A stretch of 64,000 nucleotides of DNA from contig JAAROD010000004.1 in assembly GCA_012274445.1 (NCBI GenBank), positions 186,001 through 250,000 of the forward strand. Reading direction: 5' to 3'. Below the pieces are notes generated by a model, which ran no database searches, was not told the origin of the DNA, and was given only the letters and a program-made list of their open reading frames with translations. Positions 51,997-62,703 of the stretch are shown one piece after another (the stretch's first letter is position 1; each line of letters begins with the position of its first letter). The position numbers were made by a program, and so were the translations under genes. The DNA comes from Sclerotiophoma versabilis. Its lineage: Eukaryota > Ascomycota > Dothideomycetes > Pleosporales > Didymellaceae.

Positions 51997-54159
51997 ATGT
52001 CGACACGTCGCACGCGTCGCACTGCCGCGACTGCTGAAGCCACCGAGGAGGTCATTACTGTCGAGACGCGCAGCAAGCGCACGCGCGCAGCGCCCCGCAA
52101 GGCGGCCTCCAAGCCCACCTCATCCTCCTCCAAAGCCCAGACCAGCGAAAGCACACCCAAGACGCGCGCCAACGCGCCTTCTACAACGCGTTCGAGCGCG
52201 TCGACCCCAGCACCAGCCACAAACAAGCGACGCCTTCGTTCCACAACGGAAGCTGCATCACCCCTACGCACCCTCGACGAGGAACCCAACAAACGGCAAC
52301 GGACTACCTCCAGGAAGGTGTCAACACCCGCGCCTGCCCAGTCGCAGCCCATCCAAGAGGAGGACGAGGAGGAGACCCCTATCTTCTTTACCAAGAGTGA
52401 GCCCTTACTTTTTTATCCCTCCCCCACAAGCACACTGATCAAATTTCCTTCTGCAGCCTTCGACCACATAGCATCGCAGCTTCGAGATTTTTTTCTCGAA
52501 GAAAGCCTTGCAAAGTCTGAAGCAGCACGCAGCGCTCAACGCACCGAGATTAACAGCTTGCGCGCCGAGAGAGACATTTTATGCGCCGAGAGAGACAGCT
52601 TGCGCGCCGAGCTGTCTTGTGCTCTCGCTCGCATTGTCGAGCTCGAGAACGCTTCTCATGACGCCACCGATTTGAAGACCTCCCCAATCACAACTAACCC
52701 ATCGATTCCAGAATTCGACTCCTTTGATGTCGATCAACCAAAGCCTGCCAAGGCAGCGTTTATGACTGGCGATGAGTCTGCCATGGAACTGCTTCGGCAT
52801 GTTCAGGAGGCCTCAAAGGTCCCGATCCCGAACCCCACCACACCGCCCGCCGAGGCCAGGACTTCTCCAGTCCCCTCTTCTCCAGCTCCCGTAGATCTTG
52901 AGGAAACATCGACCCCCTCTAGAAGTATCTTCAGCAGCTTCACTACGCCTTTTACGGCCCTAAAAAACCTTTTTGGATCTTCGACACAAGCGTCACCATC
53001 ACCCACACGATCACGACGACCCCCAGCCGACACCGTGACTGAGGTTCTCTCAATACCTCCCACGCCGATTGGCGAGCGTCCAAAGCGCCCCACCAAGAAG
53101 GCAAAGAAGCCCAATCGCATTGTCAAGGCACTTCTCCAAGGCATTGAACAGCAAGACACCGACAAAGCCACCACATGGGCTAAGCAGATTGCCGCTGAAC
53201 TTCAGAAGGACACCACCTCCGGCGACAAGCGCAAGCGCCTCGAGACTCCTGTTCTGTTTCGTGATCTGAAGCACCTTCCTTCCAGCAAGCCATGGCAGTC
53301 GGGTTTCAGCTTTCCCGAAGATGTCTTGGATCTCGAAGATGACGATGTGGTTCCAGCGTGGGCTGTGTACACATCCATGGTTGAAGAAGAGTTGCGCGAG
53401 ACCAAAAAGGCCAAGACTGTCCATGCCACTTCTGCCGACGATGACATGCCAGCCTCGCTCAATGAGATATTCGGTACCTCGACTGCCTCCGAACTGGACT
53501 TCCAGCCTCGCCGCTCTATCGACCCTTCACCTATGTTCGAAACCCCTCTCCATCATCGAGAAGGCGTCAATGTTTTCAAGGAGCTGCACGGTCACGATGC
53601 CGCCACTAGCGATCGCGAGAACCTCCAGCGTGAGCTGAAGGCTGAAAGCAGTCAGCTTCAAAAAGAGGTCGAGACGCATACTCCCAACAACACTGAAGGC
53701 CTCCAGAGAGCCCATGATCCCATTCATGGCTCATTTAGTGTTCCAGACTCCGATTCTGAGGATGAGGAGGAAGTTCCTGCACAGCCTGTCTGGACTCAAG
53801 CGCCTCCTCCTGCACCTACACCGTCCCACGTGTCCTTGCCGCCTACAACACATCATGAGGTGGAGAGACAGCGACAGAAGTTGATGAAACATACGCCGCA
53901 CAAGCCAAGTCGTCTCCAACAAGTCAGTTATCCATCGCCAAGCCTCATGTCTGATGCTGGTGATTCTCCCCTTAAGGTCGCCGAGATTTTTGGCGAAATC
54001 CCGGACGTTGAGCCACTTGTATTCGACGATGCAGAACTCGATGCAGCTCTTGCTGCAATTTCAACTTCGGAAGGCCTCCAGGCCAAGCTTTCAGCAATGC
54101 ACTGGTCGATGCCGACCACTACATATGACTCCGAGGAGGAGGAACTTTCGCCGATTTGA
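51997..54159 (+). CDS. Basic/acidic coiled-coil protein of unknown function, probably nuclear
   Basis: Two exons, 51997-52396 and 52457-54159; 700 residues. The 60-bp intron (GTGAGC...CACTGATC...CTGCAG) is stop-free and in frame. The N-terminal 130 residues are Arg/Lys/Thr/Ser-rich with NLS-like clusters (RSKRTRAAPRKAASK, NKRRLRS). A short coiled coil with AERD repeats (SLRAERDILCAERDSLRAEL) lies near residues 170-200. Conserved-looking blocks follow: TALKNLFGSS, IPPTPIGERPKRPTKKAKKP then NRIVKALLQGI, TPVLFRDLKHLPSSKPWQSG then SFPEDVLDLEDDD, and PAWAVYTSMVEEEL. The C-terminus has an acidic Ser patch and DVEPLVFDDAELDAALAAIS. No known domain is recognised. Nuclear location is inferred from composition. 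Confidence 0.7.
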   Translation: MSTRRTRRTAATAEATEEVITVETRSKRTRAAPRKAASKPTSSSSKAQTSESTPKTRANAPSTTRSSASTPAPATNKRRLRSTTEAASPLRTLDEEPNKRQRTTSRKVSTPAPAQSQPIQEEDEEETPIFFTKSEPLLFYPSPTSTLIKFPSAAFDHIASQLRDFFLEESLAKSEAARSAQRTEINSLRAERDILCAERDSLRAELSCALARIVELENASHDATDLKTSPITTNPSIPEFDSFDVDQPKPAKAAFMTGDESAMELLRHVQEASKVPIPNPTTPPAEARTSPVPSSPAPVDLEETSTPSRSIFSSFTTPFTALKNLFGSSTQASPSPTRSRRPPADTVTEVLSIPPTPIGERPKRPTKKAKKPNRIVKALLQGIEQQDTDKATTWAKQIAAELQKDTTSGDKRKRLETPVLFRDLKHLPSSKPWQSGFSFPEDVLDLEDDDVVPAWAVYTSMVEEELRETKKAKTVHATSADDDMPASLNEIFGTSTASELDFQPRRSIDPSPMFETPLHHREGVNVFKELHGHDAATSDRENLQRELKAESSQLQKEVETHTPNNTEGLQRAHDPIHGSFSVPDSDSEDEEEVPAQPVWTQAPPPAPTPSHVSLPPTTHHEVERQRQKLMKHTPHKPSRLQQVSYPSPSLMSDAGDSPLKVAEIFGEIPDVEPLVFDDAELDAALAAISTSEGLQAKLSAMHWSMPTTTYDSEEEELSPI

Positions 54160-55445
54160 AAGCGATTTTACGAGTTTGACGAATTCACGATGAGATACCC
54201 CGGTCATTCTGCATAGGTCAGCAACAGCGATGGATACAAGGCGGCGTTATTTGATTTTGTCCGGGAATTGGATCGTTTCCCTCTTCATGTACTGTTGTCT
54301 TTAAGCCTTACTCCTTGCTAGGTTCGAGAACCTCTTGGTTGAGCTTGTCTGGAAGGGCTCGCTCCTGAGAGCGATCTCGCCTGCTGGAGGTTGGGTCTTA
54401 GATAGCAAACAATAATTTCTAAAAACCTCACAGCTACTAAAATGCATTGTGACGTTTGAGTGAGTACCAAAATCAGAATCTCCTATCTTACAGTCTAGCT
54501 CGCGTATTGAGAGATGTGAAGGTCTCCCAGGCCGGCTTTGAGGGATGCATTGGCTGGCGACAGGCGTCCAAATTTGCGTACCAGGCAAAAAGCTGACGGT
54601 GCTGAGTACCTACAGGGTGGTCTCAAGGATTAGGATACAAGACCTTGAACTCTTTGGTTCTTAAGAGTTCGACTATGACATTCTGTTCGCGCTCTCTCGA
54701 TAATTAGGACTAGAAAACCAGCATCCTCTTTTACCCTTAGGGAAAGCATAGTCTTTTTGCCCATCCAGTACAGATGTGACGAGTAATTCAGGCGCAGGTT
54801 CCGTTTGACCAATCTACCGACTTCGATACTCCATATTGCTATCAGCTTGACCGGCTGCAGCCCTGTAAAGTCACCCACGGGGTCTGCAGCCATGACATAC
54901 TACAAAGACCCCGCACCTGTGCAAGTTACATCTACAAGTCCAAGAACTGTTGAGAACCTCCAAGCCAGGGCCAACCGAATAAGTAGCATGGCTGCTGACA
55001 AGGTGCAACTTGTTCTTCGACCAAAGGTTATGGATGTGGATATCACCTGGTTGCACCGTTGCTGTCAACTGGCGATATGCTAGTGCATCCAGATCCCTAT
55101 GTTGAGTCGCCATTCTTACTTGGGTATTCTTAATAGATATCCTTCGATACATAGATAAGGTACATTGTCACGTCTTACTCGAAGCCAAGTCCTATCAAAC
55201 CCCTCTCGCGAGAGTATTTGAGTTCTGATTCAGGCCGCCTTGCGCCTACCCTCATGGGCCGGCATACTAACATGGCCACAGATATCCTCAACTGACTTTT
55301 TTTTTAAACGATATCATTCCTCGAGAGGGATAATTCGATATTGATATCTTAATTGGGAAACATATGTACAGACAATCATTTACAATGATGTACCAATACT
55401 GTCCCACACCTACGCCGACCTCAGACTCCGATGTCTTCACCCTCC
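54160..55445. other. Convergent intergenic region, no supported gene
   Basis: 1.3 kb between two stop codons. Short ORFs only. No repeat or RNA gene recognised. Confidence 0.5.
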
Positions 55446-58400
55446 TCAACCTTGGATCATCATCTCCGCCACATGACAGTAGAAGTCCATGCCCCCATCT
55501 TTCACCTTGTTTTCTTCTTCCAACCAGCTCCTAGCCTTATCGACAACTAGCTCCCACTCTCCCTTGAGCTCTGCCAACTTCTTTTCCATATATACGATCA
55601 CCAGTGCTGTCATGAGTAGACATGCTCCCTTTTCTTCACTTAAATTGATGCATGTCTTCCCTAGGATAGTTCTGAAGTCCTCGACGGATATGCTGAGCCA
55701 CTCAAGGATGGATGGGTTATACAGGAACATGCCCGAGAAGGCTTGGCGGGCAATCAGTAAGTTCAGGATTTCCTGGGGAGTGTGAGATGTGGAGGAGCCC
55801 GATGGGGACAGTTGAATCGGAGCAATCGGCGTGGTAGGAGAGTGTGGAAGCAAAGTAGGTGAGTACCGTGGTGATGTTGGCGAGTACCGTGGTGATGTTG
55901 GCGAGTACCGTGGTGATGTTGGCGAGTACCGTGGTGATGTTGGCGAGTACCGTGGTGATGTTGGCGAGTACTGTGGTGATGTTGGCGAGTACTGTGGTGA
56001 TGTTGGCGAGTACCGTGGTGAGGTAGGGGGGAAATGTGGCGATGTTGGGGAGAAATTTGGTGATGTTGCGGCGAAATGCGATGATGTTGGGGAGAAATGT
56101 GGTAAGGTAGGGGATAACTGTGGTGGGGTTGGGGAGTACGAACATATCTCTATATCTGCAGAGGTGTTGAGTTTAGGAGGTTGGGCGGCTTTACGACGCC
56201 CTTTCTTAGTTTCTGACGTTTTGCTGGTGGAGGTGGAGAGGAAAGCGTCAAAATCGAAGTTATCCAGCACAGCGTTACCATCGGTATCAGCGTTATAAGC
56301 TGCAAAACCCGGAGAGAGTGATCTGGGCTGTAGTGGAGACGCTGATGCACACTCTATCGCTGCACTCGGCTGGTACTGCTCCAGCACATTATCGTCAATA
56401 ACAGCATCATCGATCATAAAACCCATATCTTCATCCTCATCTAAAGACTTTTCTTCCGGTTCCAGGCGAGTGCTGGGTGCCATGAATAGCCGGTTGCGGT
56501 TTTGCTGCTGCAACACCATAAGACCCATTTGATAGTCTTGCAGTGTCTGAGCGGAGCCGGACAGATTCGGTGCAGCGTAGGTGGAGAGTGCTGCAAAGCC
56601 GGACGTCGGTGGTGGTTGATAGGTTCGTAGGGGAGATGCCTGCATAATTGGCGGCGCTGAGCAGAATGAGGATTTTGCCTGGCTCGATTGTCGCTGAGCC
56701 TGGGAAAACTGTTGCTGCTGCTGCATCTGTTGTTGTTGCGTTCTCATCGTCTGGTTCACACTCATCCTGCCAAAACCGGCTTCAGGCGCTGTGGGCTGCT
56801 GGTCTTCGAGGTACTCCCAGTCTTCATCCATCTTATCATCAACAATAGATGTGTTAGATGTCTGCTCAGTGGCGACGAACGAGCACCACTTCCCGCCGAC
56901 CTGAAACTGCACGCCTAAACGCACAGCCTCGCGCTCAACCATCTCGCTGAACCGCCCATCGAAGCGAGTCTTGAGCAGTTGGTTGTCCGCGTCACATGCT
57001 GAAGTGAGCCAACCCCGGCCTTGCTCGAGCTCGGATACAGCTTTCTTGGCTGCGAGTTGGTGGATCGTCTTACCTGGTGTGCCCAGGGCCTGAATGGGAA
57101 TCTCGAGCTCGAGGGGGCCATGGGCGCTTGTACCGCGGAGTACGACGGAAGTAGGGGTTTCACTGGGCGCATTGGGGCTGATCAGGAGGTAGACGGTTGT
57201 GCGGTTGAATGCGAAGAGAGGTGGGATGGACTGTGGTGCTTGGAGGATTTTAGGGGCTGGGATTGGGGGAAGGTGTGCGTAGCGCTCTTTTCCAGTCGTT
57301 CCGGTTAACGGGATAACTTCGTCGGTGTCTGCGGAAGTGTCGAAGAGTGAGATTGATTTCTGGGGTTTCTCCTGGAGTGTGTTAGTCTGAGACCGGCACA
57401 TGTTTCACAGTAAGTGTTTACATTGTTGATGACACTCTTCTTGTCCTTCAGGTCGAACTTGACTTTCAAGCTGTCTGTTATTTTCTCGACAACAATCGAA
57501 GTTGTCCTCCTCCGTAGCCGAATACTTGACCTCCAGCGTGTAGTCGTTAACATGCGGGGATAGAGCACCCTTCAGCATTCGTACCACCTTGCTGCTCATT
57601 TTCTCGCCTTGTTGTACGGACTGTGAGAAGCCATTGCCTGCTTTCGCGATCCCCTCAATGAGCGAGTGCGAGACACCACTTCCAATGCCTAAAGTGAAGA
57701 CTCGGATCGGAGCCTTTTTCTCTTGGATTTGCTCATTAAGATAGCTGAACAATTCTTGTTGATTCCAGATTTCGCCATCAGTCAGCAGGATGATGTCCAG
57801 TGGCATGTCTTTGTATCTGTTTTCGATGGTCGCTGACAGTGGCCTAAGCATCTCCGTACCACCGTAGTTAGCCAAGAGCCTCTCAGCATGGTGAGTGGCA
57901 TGAGCAAGTGTGTTTTGGCCGTATGAGGCGCTTCTTGGGAACAAAAAAGAGTACTGACTGCCAAAAGAGCAGATGTTGAATTTAACACCAACAGGAAGAG
58001 ACTTCAGAAAAACCTGCAGTGCCTCTTTGGCAAGTTCTATATTAGAACCTTCCATACTGCCACTCTGGTCACAAACGAAGACAACCTCGGGCTTCTCCCG
58101 GGGGAGGGCAAACTTTGGAACCAGGGTAGCCATGAGTGCTCGGTGGTTGGGAATCATGGGGTGAGTCTCAAGAATAGCTTTCGGGATGTCAGTGTCCTTC
58201 GCGACGACTTGCAAGACGAAGTCGGTGTCAAGATGCGCTACGCCCAGGCTCAATGTGGCTGATGCCTTGGTCATGGACGGAGCAGCATCTGGGTCGACTG
58301 ATGTCGTACCCATAGACATGGAGATGGGATGTGTTGCTGACTGAAGCTTCTGAATAAATGACCCCTCCGCCATTTCAGCGTCCACAGTGATGGAGATAGT

Positions 58401-58964
58401 ACCATTTCTCCGCTGCAGTGAGTCGGGATGAATTTGATGGATATTTCCATACCGTGGGCAGATGCTGGTGGGAATTGTGAATCTGATGCCATCAACCTCC
58501 ATATCATGCTTCAGCTCGCCAAGGTACGTGATTTCAACAGTCACCTTTGCACCTGGCGGGGTGTTGCCGATAGTCGTAGTGAAGACATCTGATGCTTCAG
58601 GTAGCTGCTCAAGCAAGCCTGCTGTCTGACCTCGTTGAACGGCGTCTCTGTACAACTCTTTTGCCTGTTCTTTCTCTTTGACCTCGCCGACGATCAGGCG
58701 ATTGCCCATGCGACATGAGAACCCCACTACGCTCACTCCATCGTAGAGCGGAAATGCGTAGCGGACTTCCCTGATTCCTCTGGTGGTGGATGGGTTGACA
58801 AACGTCTGTTGGAGCACTGTACGGGACGTGCTCGCAAGAATGCTGGCATGCACTTTGACCTCGACCTGGGGAAGATAGGCCTTTTCTACACGGCCAAAGC
58901 AGGGCACGTTGTAGTAGAGACCACAGATGGGCTCATTACGGCGATGGCCACGGGAATTGTACAT
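55446..58964 (-). CDS. VIT/vWA-domain protein with RNA-polymerase-II-CTD-like heptads; one apparent frameshift
   Basis: Minus strand from ATG 58964 (MYNSRGHRRNEPICGLYYNV) to stop 55446, with a 50-bp intron 57421-57372 (GTAAAC...GACTAACAC...CAG). A VIT domain (about 20-150; VEVKVHASILASTSRTVLQQ) is followed by a vWA domain (about 275-450) with MIDAS motif DQSGSMEGS and later TDGEIW, as in vault/ITI-like fungal proteins. Around residue 490 the frame breaks: SATEEDNFDC is in one frame and VVEKITDSLKVKFDLKDKKS in the next. The coding length before the intron is 3n+1, so one base too many, within 57489-57498. Downstream come RYAHLPPIPAPKILQAPQSI, VVLRGTS, IHQLAAKKAVSELEQGRGW, a Gln-rich region, 14 YSPTSPx-type heptads and a helical C-terminal domain. 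Without correction the protein stops about 27 residues after the break. Confidence 0.8.
55845..56138 (-). repeat. Fourteen CTD-like heptads encoded by 21-bp tandem units
   Basis: Read on the minus strand: six diverged heptads (YSPTPPQ, LSPTLPH, FSPTSSH, FAATSPN, FSPTSPH, FPPTSPR), seven exact YSPTSP(Q/R) heptads (56012-55866) and a diverged YSPTLLP. The plus-strand 21-bp unit is GAGTACCGTGGTGATGTTGGC with few differences among exact copies. Confidence 0.95.
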
Positions 58965-59783
58965 CTTGGATTGGTAACGGTTAGTGTGCTTGGGATTTTG
59001 GAAGTGTGATTTTAGTGGATGCTGGTGACAGCGGTTCGTTGAGGAAAAGCGTGAAGAGGAGAGAGAAGAGCAACGGAGTATATTTATGTTCAGACTCAAG
59101 CCCGAGAACCATGTTGAGGCCTTACAGAGGCCTCCCACAGCAGTGCAAGACGCTGCCTGGATCAGTCATCGTTCTAGATGGGTGCCTGTATCGGGGTTTA
59201 GCCAATCACGAGTTGAGACTACTCAAGGATACGACTTTCGATGCTTTCCCGCCATCGTCAAACATTACCATAAGCTCGATTGAGGAGGGAAGGTAGACCA
59301 GCATGGCGCGCTCGAACGGAAAAGTGGTTGTTTTCATATGGCGCGGAAGCTGAGTGGTTGCCTACTGAGTGAGGTACGGTCTGCAGGTGGCGTCCCGTGA
59401 GTCATGATCTGTGACTGTGCGAGGTCAACACCATTGGCACACTGGAACGCTTGCCTGCCTTGAGGCTGCAGCGTCTGTGCTGTTGGACTTGAGATTACGC
59501 AACAGACAAGAGAGAGACGACGGATGGTGGAGGTCGACGGGAGGTGAGCAGCGACGGGCTAGCGCCGGACCCTGCATGAGCGGCGTCATGATGCAAAAAG
59601 ATGCGAGTGACTCTGGCATCCCACCCTGCAATGCGGCAGCTGCCCCACGCAAGCGCAAGCGCATTCCCTGAGCTCCAGCAGTCCTTGCACCGCCTCTTCT
59701 GCACGCGACGCAGCTTCCACAAGCTCTCCAGAGTCCCATTGCGCTTGCAACGTGCAGAGAGAGCGCCAGCGTCCAGAAAAGGC
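58965..59783. other. Divergent promoter region (VIT/vWA and PUS3 genes)
   Basis: No separate gene supported. In-frame ATGs at 59601 and 59631 could start longer Pus3 forms. Confidence 0.5.
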
Positions 59784-61565
59784 ATGGCCGAGGGCTACGG
59801 GAAATGGTCGCAGCAGCAGCTGATTGCGCGCATTCAAGAGTTGGAGCAGCAGGTGAAGAGCAGCCAGGGGACTTCAGCACAAGCGTCCAGTGAGCCCACG
59901 ACGGTGGCAATTCCTCAATTGCAAGACGAGTCGAAACCAGGTCCATTCCGCAAGCCGCCCAAGGCTCCACCAAAAGCGTTCGATGCATCCAAGTACAGCA
60001 CACGACTCATTGCGCTGAAGTTTGCGTACCTCGGGCAGAAGTACAATGGCTTCGAGCACCACAACAACAACAAAACTCCGCTGCCGACGATAGAGGAGGA
60101 GCTGTGGAAGGCGCTGATCAAGACGCGCGTGATCAACCCCACGCCGCCGGAGGGCAGCGACACAGACTACAGCCGGGTTGACAGAAAGACCTTTGCCGCT
60201 TGGGAAAGAGATGGTGCAGATATCAATTGGGACGGTTGTGAGTACTCCAAGTGCGGGCGAACGGACAGAGGCGTCAGCGCCTTTGGGCAGGTCATTGGCA
60301 TCCGCGTGCGCAGCAACAGACCCCTGCCCAAACCGCGAACCACACAGCCCTTGGAAGAGGGCAGCGCCGCCAGCGATGCAGGGACAGACCTTCTCGACCC
60401 GCAGAGCGAGGTAGAAGAGACGAAGCCCTTCAACGACCTCACCGACGAACTCCCCTACATCCAACTCCTCAACCGCGTTCTACCCCCTGACATCCGCGTC
60501 TACGCCTGGTGCCCCAACCCGCCCGCTGACTTCAGCGCACGCTTCTCCTGCAAAGAGCGGCGATACAAGTACTTCTTCACGAACCCATGTTTCGCGCCCG
60601 TGCCCGGCTCGTCCGGTCTCTACAAACCCCCCACCACATCTGGCGACGTATCAATGCGCGAAGGCTGGTTAGACACAAAAGCGATGCAGGAAGGCTGCGA
60701 CAGACTAGTAGGCCTGCACGACTTCCGTAACTTCTGCAAAATCGACGCCTCGAAGCAACTCACAAACTTCAAACGGCGCATCTTCCACGCCTCTATCGAC
60801 GAGATCTCACCCTTGTCCGTGCCTTCTTTCCTGCAACACGGCGCGCTCGCATCTCCCATGGCGGGCGATCAACCGAAGATGTACGCCTTCACACTTCACG
60901 GCAGTGCCTTTCTGTGGCATCAAGTCCGCTCTATCATCAGCATCCTCTTCCTGATCGGCCAGGGGCTTGAGAGCCCGAGCCTGGTTACGGAGTTGTTGGA
61001 TATGGACAAGAACCCCACGCGGCCCAAGTACGAAATGGCATCTGATGCTCCGCTCGTCTTGTGGGACTGCATCTTCCCACACACGGAGGAAGTGCAAAGC
61101 TCCGAAGAGCGCGAGACGGGGTACGAGGACCGGCTAAAGTGGGTGTATGTTGGGGATGAAGGGGGTGTGGAACCGAAGAGCAGCAAAACACTAAAGGGCG
61201 GGCCTTCTTCCATGGGCCGCGGGAAATGGGGCCGCGGCGGAGTGATGGACGATGTATGGGAAGTGTGGCGCGGGAACAAGATCGACGAGACGCTTTCTGG
61301 GCTGCTGCTGGACAGGATCGCAGGACTGGGCGAGAGCACGCTAGATCAAGAGGCGCCTCTCGAGCAACAAAGCGTTGGTATTGCGAAAGGTGGACCACGC
61401 GTGTTTGACGGAGGCAACTTCGGTCGAGCAAAGGGGAATTACATAGCCGTCCTCAGCCGCGAACGCCAGGAGCCCGTGGAAGTGGTCAACGAGCGGTATG
61501 CCAAGAAAAAGGGCCTGGATCCCAACCGGTACAAGAATGTCAGCGAAGAAGATGCCGGCGAGTAG
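59784..61565 (+). CDS. PUS3: tRNA pseudouridine(38/39) synthase, Pus3/Deg1 type
   Basis: Single exon, 593 residues from the ATG at 59784 (MAEGYGKWSQQQLIARIQEL). The enzyme isomerises uridine to pseudouridine at tRNA positions 38 and 39. A short coiled coil typical of Pus3 precedes the TruA-like core: IALKFAYLGQKYNGFEHHNN, then CGRTDRGVSAFGQVIGIRV with catalytic Asp161, then SARFSCKERRYKYFFTNP, then HDFRNFCKIDASKQLTNFKR, and FTLHGSAFLWHQVRSIISIL. A Gly-rich insert lies at about 465-485 (GGPSSMGRGKWGRGG). Upstream in-frame ATGs (59601, 59631) would add an Arg- and Ser-rich leader (SLHRLFCTRRSFHKLSRVPL) resembling a mitochondrial presequence. It converges with the PIG-H gene, with the stops 122 bp apart. 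Confidence 0.93.
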   Translation: MAEGYGKWSQQQLIARIQELEQQVKSSQGTSAQASSEPTTVAIPQLQDESKPGPFRKPPKAPPKAFDASKYSTRLIALKFAYLGQKYNGFEHHNNNKTPLPTIEEELWKALIKTRVINPTPPEGSDTDYSRVDRKTFAAWERDGADINWDGCEYSKCGRTDRGVSAFGQVIGIRVRSNRPLPKPRTTQPLEEGSAASDAGTDLLDPQSEVEETKPFNDLTDELPYIQLLNRVLPPDIRVYAWCPNPPADFSARFSCKERRYKYFFTNPCFAPVPGSSGLYKPPTTSGDVSMREGWLDTKAMQEGCDRLVGLHDFRNFCKIDASKQLTNFKRRIFHASIDEISPLSVPSFLQHGALASPMAGDQPKMYAFTLHGSAFLWHQVRSIISILFLIGQGLESPSLVTELLDMDKNPTRPKYEMASDAPLVLWDCIFPHTEEVQSSEERETGYEDRLKWVYVGDEGGVEPKSSKTLKGGPSSMGRGKWGRGGVMDDVWEVWRGNKIDETLSGLLLDRIAGLGESTLDQEAPLEQQSVGIAKGGPRVFDGGNFGRAKGNYIAVLSRERQEPVEVVNERYAKKKGLDPNRYKNVSEEDAGE

Positions 61566-61687
61566 ACTAGCCTCCCCAAGTCACAATCACAATCCAATGA
61601 TACCCACCCTTCACCCTCAGTATTCGTTGCACAGCACAAACACAGCAGTCTCAAACTCGGAGGTCGTTGCAGAGGGCCAACTCGTTA

Positions 61688-62500
61688 CTATGTTCCTACA
61701 TCTTTCCCCTTTGCCCTGTCTCTTCCCTCGGTTTCCCACAAACACCTCCTCGTGCCTCGCCACACCTCTTCCAGTATTGCTCGACGCGGCAGCAGATGCG
61801 GGAAGACGACGACAATATCCTCCTCGCCCTTGACCACAATCGCAAGGTAAAAGCGCACCTCGAACCCGCGGAAGGCCTCGTATATGAAGATATCCTGAAT
61901 ATCACTTGTGGGGATAAAGCGACTCGAGGGCGACTGGAGGAACGTGGACGCGGAGGAGCTCGTCTGCACGCCCAGACCACGTAGCAGGGTCAACGATTCC
62001 TCTGTGGGGTGTCAGTAAGGACGGCGTGGGGAGGGGAGCGAAGGGAAGGCGGGAGTACCAGTATAGCCCCTCTGCAGCACTAGAAAGAGCACAACGAACG
62101 CGCCCAGCCCGACATGTTGCCATTTGTTCCTTCCGAGAAGTCTCAGCAGCGAGGCTGTCTGCGGCCCACCCAGCACCCACAGCAGGACGTCGGTTGAGCG
62201 CCCGTAGCTGATGCGCCACTTCGCCCACAGTGCGAACAGTGCGCATGCGCCGAGCAGAAGTCGTGTTGCCAGGCCGATGTAGTGGCGCAGCCTCGCGGCG
62301 ACGGTCGCAGGCACGGGGCGCGTCGAGACGGTGAAGGAGACGGTTGACGGGGTGGGTTGGAGGGTGCGCAGTGTCTGGGTGGGGGGCGCGGTGAGGCGCG
62401 CAAGGACGGCTAGGACCATGGTCGCATCATCGCGGGGTGTGATCAACTGCGGACAGGCCTCGAGGATGGGCTGGTTGCGAGCGGGCATGGGCGAGGCCAT
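61688..62500 (-). CDS. GPI15: PIG-H / Gpi15 subunit of GPI N-acetylglucosaminyltransferase
   Basis: Minus strand, exons 62500-62059 and 62001-61688 with a 57-bp intron (GTACTC...TTACTGACA...CAG); 251 residues. It is part of the ER-membrane complex that transfers GlcNAc to phosphatidylinositol, the first step of GPI-anchor synthesis. Two hydrophobic segments (LATRLLLGACALFALWAKW and VGLGAFVVLFLVLQ) form the usual hairpin. The PIG-H domain follows: EESLTLLRGLGVQTSSS, RFIPTSDIQDIFIYEAFRGF, VRFYLAIVVKGEEDIVVVFP, and LPRREILEEVW-like (here LPRRAILEEVWRGTRRCLWE). The domain is complete. It connects functionally with the GPI-anchored GH72 enzyme elsewhere in the window, though not physically. It is divergent from the Hub1 gene, 203 bp apart. 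Confidence 0.92.
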
Positions 62501-62703
62501 GACGCGACGCGCCCTGGCGGCGGGAAGAAGCGAGCCCGGGACTGGGGATCGCGGTCCGAGCTCGAGCTGGAAAGTTTGACATCATCTTCAGCGCCACCAA
62601 CAAACTCACACGTTGCGCGATACCCAGCCTCACACCCCTACTTCCGCTGTGGATAGAAAATTTTCACGCCGCAGACCCCAAACCTCCAACATTGCCGCCG
62701 AAC

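Noticed and set aside
55831..56298. Plus-strand ORF of repeated VGEYRGD units, and CRISPR-like look of the 21-bp array
   Set aside because: Head-to-tail repeats without spacers, explained by heptad coding on the minus strand; not a CRISPR array and not a separate gene.
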